Assembly: GCA_003024985.2 (NCBI GenBank)
Contig: PXIH01S0004177.1
Length of the DNA stretch: 11,225 nucleotides
Reading direction: 5' to 3' (one strand)
Source of the DNA: Euperipatoides rowelli
Lineage: Eukaryota > Onychophora > Udeonychophora > Euonychophora > Peripatopsidae
Under the pieces are notes generated by a model. It was not told the origin of the DNA. It ran no database searches and was given only the letters and a program-made list of their open reading frames with translations. The stretch's first letter is position 1; every line of letters starts with the position of its first letter. This document shows, one piece after another, positions 1-7,723 of the stretch. Made by a program: the position numbers and the translations under genes.

Positions 1-102
1 AACTATCAACAATTATACATTTATTACAATACCAAACAACCTTAATAAACTCCCCTACACTCGCTTAAAATATCAACAGACCTACACTGTAGCTACACTG
101 TG

Positions 103-136
103 AATTTAAAAAAAATTCACTATTCCAGTTTACAAT
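103..136 (+). repeat. Direct repeat, copy 1 of 2
   Basis: A 34-bp segment (AATTT, an A run, ATTCAC, then TATTCCAGTTTACAAT) recurs at 354-386, differing only by one A in the A run. With the preceding GTG it also forms a small palindrome, GTGAATTT against AAATTCAC. It could be the remnant of a short interspersed element or a local duplication. Confidence 0.8.
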
Positions 137-353
137 AAGGGCTAGGGTAGGGAAATATTTCTATGGCGGGGTTGAACTAATATTTTTCTGCCAAAGCGCA
201 TACTCCTTTGGGGTGCACAAAGCCAAACAGATCATTTGTTCATGCATAAAATTGTACTCATTGTAGAATATTCATTTAAATTCATATTTTCATTTTTTAA
301 TTATAAAGTGTCATAGAAGTTAGCATGTTTTCTGTAATAACCTACGTATTTTT

Positions 354-386
354 AATTTAAAAAAATTCACTATTCCAGTTTACAAT
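354..386 (+). repeat. Direct repeat, copy 2 of 2
   Basis: This is the second copy of the segment at 103-136, about 250 bp downstream, with one A fewer in the A run. The flanks differ on both sides, so the shared unit is confined to about 33 bp. Confidence 0.8.
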
Positions 387-811
387 CAGTTTTAGTGAAA
401 TACGACATTCAAATACCATGCATTCATAGTTAACTACACCCCCATAGGGATAACGCCAGCCTGTGACCTGTGCATTAGATATTGATCAAATGTTATAATT
501 TTGATCCTACAGCCAAATATTTCAAGGTTTTATTATAAAGTTTTATTGTGTAAATATCTGATTCATGCCAACTGACAAAATTCAATATAGCAATTTTGGT
601 AATTCTAATCCATTAAAAACATTAGCGCTGAGTGAAGATGGTATTATACGAGGCATATTCATAAAATAAGCACTGTTTTTAAACATTTCAGTTTCATCCC
701 TTCAATCATGAATTTTCATAAGCACGAGAACATTTTATATTTATTAGCTAGTCACTGACTGCATTTCAAGTCAATTAGAGCTTGTTTAGATTTGTCTTCT
801 ACACGTCTGAA

Positions 812-1800
812 ATGTTTAAAATAATCGATCATCGTGGACTGTAAATATGATCTGTCATCCATTTCCTTAAACAAATATGAGGATCAACAGACATAGTCCA
901 ATGAGGTTGTCCCTAATCCTAGTCCTAATCTAATATTTATTTTTATTTATTCTTAATGCAAGAAATGTGAAACTGGCAGAAATGCACAAACAAATTTCTG
1001 AGGTTTATGGTGTGAATGTTATGAGCGATGGAAAGTTCAACTGGATCACCAGACTGTGCATTATAAGCCGCACAGTGGCTGACCATCTGTGGTTAATGAT
1101 GACTTGGTGAGTGTGGTCTAGAGCAGGGGTTCATAACCCTGTGCCTGTGGACCCCATGGTATCCGTTGACCAATTTGTGTGTGCCGCTGTTGTTAGACCA
1201 TGGAGCGAAAGCTTGTCCATGTTAACTTGGCGGTGCCTGGATCCCATTGATTTAGATTGTGAGTGGGTAGGCAACCAATTTTAGGCAGTTGATTTCTTGT
1301 AAATCAACATCTTTAATTCCACATTTTGTGCCAAGTTAACGCCGACGAACTTCAGTGCAGTGCAATCAGACAGCCGAATTGAGTAGTGGTGGGAATAGTT
1401 AGAGAATTGTCTAAATACAGGNGATACAATCCAGATTCTACCACGTTTTTGACATCTGCACATATATTTTCGCCATTAGGGAAATATAAATGGTGCCCGC
1501 CACCCAAACGATATTTTAGATTGTGCTCTAGGGTACAAAAATGTTGTAAACACCTGGTCTAGAGGATAGACGATTCACCATTTCTTCATAATCTTTGCAT
1601 GTTTTACAAGTCTCAAAGATTGCTCTGCATCTCAAAAGATTCCTTGCTAGCAAGCATTTCTTTGACGACGATGAAGTGAAAAAAAGCAGTGAATAGCTGT
1701 TTAACATTACTGGTGGCTGTGTTCTATGAGGAGATAATACAAAACTTAGTAACTTGATATGATAAATAAAATAATGTTGGAAATTATGTAGAAAAACAGT
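812..1800 (+). pseudogene. Mariner transposase pseudogene (N- and C-terminal remnants)
   Basis: Translation in shifting frames gives segments typical of mariner transposase N-termini: FKIIDHRGL from an ATG at 812, SVIHFLK, EMHKQISEVYG then VMSDGK around 980-1040, and PSVVNDDLV around 1083-1109. EDRRFTISS follows past the hAT insertion at about 1562. From about 1630 the match jumps to the C-terminus: LKRFLASKHFFDDDEVKK and then FYEEIIQNLVT at about 1710-1752. The central DD34D catalytic domain between these parts is absent. There are several in-frame stops, at least two frameshifts, an apparent 86-bp insertion at 869-954 and the hAT insertion at 1116-1564. The family assignment rests on remembered motif order, not on a database search. 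Confidence 0.85.
1124..1556 (-). mobile_element. Non-autonomous hAT element, copy 1
   Basis: The ends are CAGGGGTTCATAACC at 1124 and ACACCTG at 1556, imperfect inverted repeats of the hAT type. The flanks carry a perfect 8-bp target duplication, GTCTAGAG, at 1116-1123 and 1557-1564, the hAT hallmark. The 433-bp body is the reverse complement of the element at 3033-3450, with long conserved blocks (for example 1438-1464 against 3125-3151) and identity estimated by eye at about 80-85%. It encodes no transposase. It interrupts the mariner relic, so it is the younger insertion. Confidence 0.92.
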
Positions 1801-1892
1801 TTAATATATATTTATATGAAAAAAAAAAAGTTTGTAAATTATAGTTTTTTTAAAAAAAAAATATCAAAATGGTGCTTATTTTATGCCTCGTA

Positions 1893-2690
1893 TTTTATCA
1901 AATTCTGAATTGAGAGTTTTAACACTCACTCACATCATAAACCTCTCTGATTGAATAAATATTTGAACTTTAACAATATTAATTATTTAATTAAAATCAA
2001 TAACTAACGTTCACAAAGTTCCAATTCTAAAATATAAATAAAAGTGAAGAAATTCCATATTTTTACTCAAACAATTCATTTTAATAATAAGACTAAAANT
2101 TTAATACGTAGTTGAGTAAGGGTTCATGGTTATAATAAGGTTAGGACTGTTGATTGTTATAAGATTGGGGTATAGTGGGTTTAATATGTAGTAGAAGTTA
2201 GTGTTCAGGTTAGGGGTAAGGTTAGGACTGTAAATTTAAAAATAATACTGCTATTATTACTGTGAATTTGACTTAGTGTCACCCGTTTCTAGTCTCTTGT
2301 TTATATCATCAAGGGGGGAGGGGGAGATGAATTGGTAATTGGTTTAACAATGACAATGAAGATGTTCTTTTATTTGAGATAGGCCTATCACATTACAGTA
2401 TTAATTAACAAAATAAACCGCCCAGTGCCTACAAATAAGTTTTTAAAATGTATCTCTAACCCTTATGATCGTAGCTTGAGGATTTTATTGTTAGTGGGAG
2501 GGGGGTGGGATGAGAAATGACAAATTTCCAAACTCCTACTCATCAAACCCCCAAGTTACAACCATTAAACAGTTTTTCTTTCTCTTTCAATTGAAAACAC
2601 AAAATTTGAGGGAAAGCTGCCCCCTCCCCCCTTAACCTCCTCCCTTTAGCAATGAATACTCCTGATGATTTTCGGAAATCTTTTTAACTC
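1893..2690. other. AT-rich non-coding stretch with GGTTAGG-like and G/C-homopolymer tracts
   Basis: No gene is seen. Scattered GGTTAGG/TTAGGGG words lie at about 2137-2231. Short G-rich runs lie at about 2311-2324 and 2497-2510, and a C-rich run at about 2619-2644. The first G run and the C run are near reverse complements over about 14 bases. I see no longer terminal repeats that would make this a transposon. Confidence 0.55.
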
Positions 2691-2696
2691 TGTAGT

Positions 2697-3024
2697 TTTA
2701 TGGATGGTAGGATGGATGGTGGATGATAGGATAGATTGATGATATGATGGATGACTCTAGAGGTTGATGGACATTGAGTTGATAGATATCCAGTAGGTAA
2801 TTTAGATGATATATACTGTAGATATAAATAGATAGATACTATAGTTAGATTAATACTGTAGATAGATAATGTATATATATAGATACTGTAGATAGATAGC
2901 TACTGTGATAGATAGGTAGGCTACTGTAGATAGATACATTAAATAGATAGATATGCTAGATATAGTAAATAGATTGATACCGTAGATAGATAGATAATGA
3001 ATTATATCCATAGATAGGTAGATA
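2697..3024 (+). repeat. Compound GATG/GATA microsatellite, left part
   Basis: It begins as GGAT/GATG repeats (about 2697-2760) and passes into degenerate GATA repeats in which blocks of GATAGATA alternate with ACTGTA or ACCRTA, giving a loose higher unit of about 16-20 bp. The opposite strand happens to be open for 72 codons of Tyr/Ile/Ser-rich residues at 2850-3068; this is a by-product of the repeat, not a gene. The tract is interrupted by the hAT element starting at 3033. Confidence 0.9.
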
Positions 3025-3032
3025 CCATAGAT

Positions 3033-3450
3033 AAGGGGTTCCCAACCTTTTTGTACCCTAGAGCACATTCTAAAATACTGGTAGGGTGGTGGGTACCATC
3101 TATATTGTCCATAATGATGAAAATATATGTGCAGATGTCAAAAACGTGGTAGAAACTGGATTGTATCGCCTGTATTTAGACAATTCTCTAAATATCCCCA
3201 CCACTACTCAATTTGGCCATCTGTGTGCATTGCACTCAAGTTCGTCTGCATTACCTTGGCACAAAAGGTGGAATTAAAGAGGTCAATTTACAAGAAAACA
3301 ACTGGCTAAAATCGGTTGCCTAATCACTCACAATCTAAAACTATGTGATCTGGGCGCTGCCAAGTTAACGCGAATAAACTTTCGTTTTGTGGTTGATTAG
3401 TGGCAGCCACATACCAATTGGTCAACGGGCGTCATGGTTTGGAACCTCTG
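3033..3450 (+). mobile_element. Non-autonomous hAT element, copy 2, inserted in the GATA tract
   Basis: The ends are AAGGGGTTCCCAACC (the first base of the usual CAGGGG is mutated) and GGTTTGGAACCTCTG, imperfect inverted repeats of the hAT kind. A perfect 8-bp duplication CCATAGAT flanks it at 3025-3032 and 3451-3458. The duplicated 8-mer is itself a GATA-tract word, so chance recurrence is slightly easier here than in unique DNA. The 418-bp body matches copy 1 (1124-1556) in the opposite orientation over its full length. It carries no transposase. Short open frames inside are not conserved as protein. Confidence 0.92.
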
Positions 3451-3458
3451 CCATAGAT

Positions 3459-3690
3459 AAATAGATACTATAGATAGATAGATACCATAGATAGATACTG
3501 TAAATAGATAGATACCGTAAATAGATAGATACCGTAAATAGATAGATACCATTGATAGTTAGATACCGTAGATATCTAGCTACTTTAGATAGATAGTTAA
3601 TCTAGCTGCATAGATATTGTAGATAGATAGATACTGTAAATAGATAGGTACTGTACATGGATAGTAGATAGATACTATAGATTAGGGTGA
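3459..3690 (+). repeat. Compound GATA microsatellite, right part
   Basis: This continues the tract at 2697-3024 beyond the hAT insertion: GATAGATA blocks separated by ACCRTA, ACTGTA or TACTATA words, decaying toward 3690. Without the insertion the two parts would be one tract of about 570 bp. Confidence 0.9.
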
Positions 3691-4800
3691 AAAGAATAGG
3701 AAAAAAAAATTTTCAGGAATTTAATTTGGCAGAGGGTGCAAAACCTGTGTTATGATATATGATGACTTCCTGTAGAATTTTAGGTTTCTAAATTAAAATT
3801 TTGTTCAGCCCCAAACAACTCAAAATTTTATTAAAATCAGAAATTTTCAAAGTTTTTGTAAGTTAGATAAGGATAAAACAGTTTATCTAATTAAATAAAN
3901 ATAATTTTAGAATGTTGAAACATTTTTTTTTCTCAAACCTTAAATTTCTTTTACTGGTAAGAAAAGAAATTAAAAGTACCCAAATTACCATCCTTAAATC
4001 TAGTGGACCAATAAATTAGAGCAGTTGATCCCAACCTTTGGAAATCTGCTTACTATTTGAATGAAATTAGTATAGTGTGGGGTACACTATACCAAATGAT
4101 CAAGTAGTGTTGTTTTTCCTCTCCAGATGGCATACAATACAATTAATGAATTGGAACCATAGAGGATAGTATACCACATGTACATTCGTCTCCTATTATT
4201 AATGCTCTATTTATGAGCTAACAACGGTTTTCTTTCAGTTCCTTCCTTACATTCTTGTGTACCACTATTTGTCTGCATTTGATAGCTGGTATACATACCT
4301 ATAGTTAGGTACCAATGATATATATAGCAACAGTATCCAATAACATCACTACCAGCCACAAATGGGAAATGGACTTTCATGTTGTCACAAATGGATGGTG
4401 ATATAAAGGTATAATTCTAAGCCAAACAAAAGCAAAAAATACCAAACACCATAAAAAATAATGAATCATAGAGAATAGTGATGTTTATTCAAAAATAATA
4501 TTGGTTTAATTCTTAGGAACAATAATTGCTGGAAACGAATTGGCTTTAGAAGGGCATATGAATGATGGGAAAAGTTTAAAAGTGTTGAAAGGGATTTACT
4601 CAATAATGTTTTATATATGATTGATTTGGTTGCTTTTAATAATGTATATAATAAAAGAATAGAAAGAGAAGGTCGGGGTGGGACTCAAAACAATTGATTC
4701 CAGTATTGCAACACAGTTAATCAGTGACTCTGATAATAATATTTACAAATAAACTGAAAAGCCTTATAACATAGAGATGTCATACTCCATAAGAGGTCAA
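3691..4800. other. AT-rich stretch without a recognisable gene
   Basis: Reading both strands I found no exon-like segment. A hAT-like end (CAGTTGATCCCAACCTTTGG) starts at 4022, but I could not find a matching opposite end or target duplication. A short perfect palindrome-like stretch lies at about 4072-4089 (TATAGTGTGGGGTACACTATA). The frame at about 4585-4692 is open but short and matches nothing I know. Confidence 0.5.
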
Positions 4801-4858
4801 GCTCTTCGGGCTGGCTTCAGCCTGACCAACACCATAAAAACATAAAAGAAAGAAGAAT
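4801..4858 (+). repeat. Possible non-LTR retroposon 3' tail
   Basis: A locally GC-richer segment contains the small stem GGCTG-gctt-CAGCC. It is followed by ACCAACACCATAAAAAC and an A-rich AAAGAAAGAAGAA end. A compact stem followed by a simple A-rich tail is common at the 3' ends of LINE or SINE copies. No body of such an element is recognisable upstream, so a heavily 5'-truncated copy or coincidence are both possible. Confidence 0.3.
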
Positions 4859-5520
4859 TCCTGTTGAAAGTGGTGAAAGCCATTCCAAACAAGTAGACAA
4901 TCAAGGTATGTGTGCAACATTATTTTATTACTAGCAATGTGCACATATGCAAAACAAATATGAATAAATTAGCATTGATTTGCATATATTATATAAAGGA
5001 AGTTGATTGTTTCCCACATTATTTACAATCTCATGATTGATCAGACCATGAATATGGCTGCTATATAAAATCCTTAGGTACATAGAAGAAATAGACTAGT
5101 ACCATCTATTGATTAAAAATGTAACTAAATTCAATAATTCAAGCTAATATTGGGTTTTAACTTTTATAATTTTTACATTTTAAATTGAAGGGGAGAGGAG
5201 AAGGGGAGGGTAAAAATAGGGGGGGGGCAAAATGGGTGGAGGGGGAAAATAGGATTTTTTTCATTTTTTAACAAATGGTGCGAGGGAGGAAAACAGGTAG
5301 AGGAGGTGTAAATATTAAGCACCATCATTTAGCATCCTAAGTGGCAGATGTCTGCACCAGGTTATCAAGTTTACCATACTATGAAATAGTGATTGTTGTA
5401 TTAAGCAAGGTAAACAATTTGTGAATGTAAATCGTTTTACCTTTCCATGTTGAATCAATATGATAAATAAATAATAAAATAAATAATAATGAATGCATTC
5501 GTTATTAAATTATTATTTTT
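4859..5520. other. Non-coding stretch upstream of the first exon seen, with a G-rich tract
   Basis: No gene is seen. The + strand from about 5188 to 5312 is purine- and G-rich, including a run of nine Gs at about 5219-5227 with several other runs of three to five Gs within 70 bases, enough to be a candidate G-quadruplex region. The last 60 bases before 5532 are AT-rich (AATAAATA words), then T-rich and end in TTTTCAG, a normal polypyrimidine tract and acceptor. Confidence 0.55.
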
Positions 5521-5531
5521 TATATTTTCAG

Positions 5532-5681
5532 TTCCACCTGATTTTATAGAAATGGTTGGTTACGCCCCAAATAGTGTTGTTGAAGTGAAACCCCAACAAA
5601 CAATTATTTTAACGTGTATAGCAAAAAATGGCAAGCCTGCTGCTAACATCAAATGGTTTAGAAATAACATGCCCGTAGAAG
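5532..5681 (+). CDS. Exon: N-terminal half of Ig domain 1
   Basis: The acceptor is TATATTTTCAG ending at 5531 and the donor is GTAAGATA at 5682. Both ends are phase 1: the exon begins with bases 2-3 of a codon and ends with base 1 of a Glu codon completed by the next exon. It encodes residues 1-50 of the domain, starting x-PPDFIEMVGY. The first domain cysteine (residue 29, in ILTCIAKNG) and the core tryptophan (residue 42, in IKWFRNN) are present, giving strands B and C of an Ig fold. The other cysteine is in the exon at 7556-7723. The Met codons at 5489 and within the exon are not starts; the frame upstream of 5532 is intron. Confidence 0.88.
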
Positions 5682-6160
5682 GTAAGATAAAGTATTATAA
5701 ATATATTATAATGTATTTTACTACTAGAAAAATTATAATAATCTAAAAATTTGTTAATTATTTAATATTATATTAGCTGTGTTTACTTGAAGTAGATAGA
5801 GGGCCTTAATTTTACAAACTTTTGATCAGTGTTTAGAACAATTTACTAATTAAAATTAATAAAATTTTCTATAGTTATTTTGCTTTTAAGTAGTTACAAA
5901 ATTTTGATGGCTAAAACTTATCTTTAAGGTGCTTTTTAAATTATTTTTTAGAATAAGTTGGTTTGTAGTTAACTAGTTACAAAATAGAGTAACTTAACTT
6001 ACCTTTTATATTAATTTGTCTTGCAACTAGTTACAAAGTTTAAATAACTTATCCTTAAGTTATTTTAAAGTTAGTTTTATCGATTAATTCAAGAATTAAT
6101 TTATCTGCTGTTTGTTCATTCACTGATTTTATTCCCACTCACAAACATTAAACAAAAAAT
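5682..6160 (+). other. Intron 1, first part: AT-rich with a degenerate repeat
   Basis: This is intronic, with no gene. From about 5887 to 6060 the word AGTTACAAA recurs three times (about 5891, 5975 and 6032), each followed within 10-25 bases by AACTTA-type words. It looks like a very degenerate tandem repeat with a spacing of about 57-85 bp. It lies just upstream of the clear 35-bp minisatellite and may be a diverged relative, though I cannot align them convincingly. Confidence 0.5.
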
Positions 6161-6162
6161 AA

Positions 6163-7287
6163 CAAGTTACTTTCATTTTCAACATACTTAACTCATAAAA
6201 TTTACTTTACTTTCAACATCCATAATCATAAAATGTACTTTCACTTTCAACATCCATAACTCGTAAAATTTACTTTCACTTTCAAAATCCATGATTCATA
6301 AAATTTATTTTCACTTTCAACATACATAACTCATAACATTTTACTTTCACTTTCAACATCTGTAACTCATAAAATTTACTTTCACTTACATCTCATAACT
6401 TGTAATATATATTTTTACTTTCAACACCCATAACTTGTAAAATTTACTTTTACTTTAACATCCATAACTCATAAAATTTACTTTCACTTACAACATCTTA
6501 ACTTGTAATATTTACTTTTACTTTCACCCATAACTCGTAAAATTTACTTTTACTTTTAACATCCATAACTTGTAAAATTTACTTTTACTTTCAACATCCA
6601 TAACTCGTAAAATTTACTTTCACTTTAAACATCCATAACTTATAAAATTTACTTTTGCTTTCAACATACATAACTTGTAAAATTTACTTTCATTTCAACA
6701 TACATAACTCATGAAATTTACTTTCACTTTCAACATTCATAACTTGTAAAATTTACTTTCACTTACATCTCATAACTCGTAATATTTATTTTTACTTTCA
6801 ACACCCATAACTTGTAAAATTTACTTTTACTTTAACATACATAACTCATAAAATTTACTTTTACTTTCAACATCCCTAACTCGTAAAATTTTCTTTCACT
6901 TTCAACATCCATAACTCGTAAAATTTACTTTCACTTGCAACATCCATAACTCGTAAAATTTACTTTTACTTCCAACATCCATAACTTGTAAAATTTACTA
7001 TCGCTTTCAACATCGATAACTTGTAACATTTACTTTCATTTTCAAAATACATAACTCGTAAAATTTAATTTCACTTTCAACATCCATAACTTGTAAAATT
7101 TATTTTACTTTCAACATTCATAACTCATAAAATTTACTTTCACTTTCAACATACATAACTTGTAAAATTTACTTTTACTTTCGACATCCATAACTCATAA
7201 AATTTACTTTCACTTTCCAGATACATAATTCATAAAATTTACTTTCACTTTCAACATACATAACTTGTAAAATTTACTTTCACTTTT
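6163..7287 (+). repeat. Intronic 35-bp minisatellite, about 33 units
   Basis: A tandem array has a unit close to CATCCATAACTCGTAAAA followed by TTTACTTTCACTTTCAA, period about 35 bp. Units vary mainly at CTCGTA/CTTGTA/CTCATA, at ACTTTCAC/ACTTTTAC and by small deletions. I counted about 33 units including a partial first one. A block of four to five units with characteristic variants (CACTTACATCTCATAA, then AATATWTATTTTTAC, then CAACACCC) occurs at about 6370-6480 and again at about 6747-6860, 377 bp apart, so part of the array was duplicated as a block. It lies wholly inside intron 1. A 75-codon frame on the opposite strand at 7210-7437 is a by-product. Confidence 0.95.
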
Positions 7288-7334
7288 AGGAAAATTAATA
7301 AATCTTGCTAGAATGTGATGAAGTTCTTGTGATA

Positions 7335-7360
7335 TCTTACAAGTGAAAGTAAAATTATGG
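7335..7360 (-). repeat. Single inverted minisatellite-like unit
   Basis: The reverse complement reads CCATAATTTTACTTTCACTT followed by GTAAGA. That matches the 35-bp unit of 6163-7287 with about nine bases of its middle missing. It lies 48 bp past the end of the array in the opposite orientation, so the array end and this unit could pair as a hairpin. Confidence 0.6.
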
Positions 7361-7555
7361 TTGTTTATCGATTGAGTAATAATAAAAAATATATATTTTA
7401 AATTTGTTTTATGATCAAGGTGCCTGCATGGGGACATCTATTGGGTACTCAGTTGTGGGAACCATGTATTTGGGTTCAGCCCATTGGGTTCTAAAGTTGT
7501 TTTCCAATAGTTGCTTCTTTTCTGTATATAAAGAATTTATTTATTTTTATTGCAG

Positions 7556-7723
7556 AAAATATTGAATATAGCACAGAATCTATTGGTCATAAATTACTTA
7601 ATGGAATTAGCAAAATTACTCTCCAACCCAAACCAGAAGACAATACAGCCTTGTACAAATGCCAAGCCTCTAACCCAGCTTCTGTAACTTATCTGCAGGT
7701 CACAGTTAGATTAAGTGTTCAGT
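7556..7723 (+). CDS. Exon: C-terminal half of Ig domain 1
   Basis: The acceptor is TTTTTATTGCAG ending at 7555 and the donor GTGAGTAT at 7724; both junctions are phase 1. The joined codon is Glu, residue 51 of the domain. Residues 52-106 run from NIEYSTES to VRLSVQ. The E strand is KITLQPKPED, followed by the F-strand motif D-N-T-A-L-Y-K-C (D79, Y84, C86), which holds the second disulfide cysteine. A G strand LQVTVRLSVQ leads straight into the linker of the next domain. The exon is too fragmentary for a standalone gene; its role is only as the second half of the domain begun at 5532. Confidence 0.88.

Larger units (their letters stand above)
1..646. other. AT-rich non-coding stretch, no gene seen
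   Basis: No open frame with protein-like composition and no exon-like segment with matching splice sites was found. The only structure I can support is a pair of 33-34 bp direct repeats, listed separately. Whether this is an intron of the downstream adhesion gene or intergenic DNA cannot be decided from the window. Confidence 0.6.
649..1890 (+). mobile_element. Mariner-type DNA transposon relic, internally deleted
   Basis: Terminal inverted repeats start CGAGGCAT at 649 and end ATGCCTCG at 1890. Both ends share CGAGGCAT followed by AAAATAAGCAC; the left end has six extra bases (ATTCAT) in between. TA dinucleotides at 647-648 and 1891-1892 are the target duplication expected of Tc1/mariner. 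Inside are degraded mariner transposase segments in the same orientation. The element spans 1242 bp, but 441 bp of this is a later hAT insertion with its target duplication. That leaves about 800 bp, against roughly 1.3 kb for a complete mariner, so it has lost its middle. It is certainly non-functional. Confidence 0.88.

Noticed and set aside
2110-2231. Telomere-like TTAGGG/GGTTAGG words suggesting an interstitial telomeric repeat
   Set aside because: The words are scattered and never form a tandem run, so a telomeric origin is not supported.
2850-3068. 72-codon minus-strand frame rich in Tyr, Ile, Ser and Leu
   Set aside because: It is simply the translation of the GATA microsatellite and the edge of the hAT element.
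3127-3309. A 60-codon open frame (MCRCQKRGR start) in hAT copy 2, with a matching 60-codon frame in copy 1 at 1281-1463 on the minus strand
   Set aside because: The frame has the same start and stop in both copies, but of about 20 base differences nearly all change the amino acid. There is no sign of selection for protein and no transposase similarity. It is a chance frame shared by descent.
4022-4041. hAT-like terminus CAGTTGATCCCAACCTTTGG
   Set aside because: No matching inverted end and no repeat of the preceding AATTAGAG were found within several hundred bases. It may be a solo decayed end or chance.
6163-7287. CRISPR-like array because of regular short repeats
   Set aside because: The repeats are contiguous with no unique spacers and lie in a eukaryotic intron; this is a minisatellite.
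7210-7437. 75-codon minus-strand frame at the end of intron 1
   Set aside because: It overlaps the minisatellite and AT-rich intron, has no recognisable composition, and lies antisense between two exons of a clear gene.
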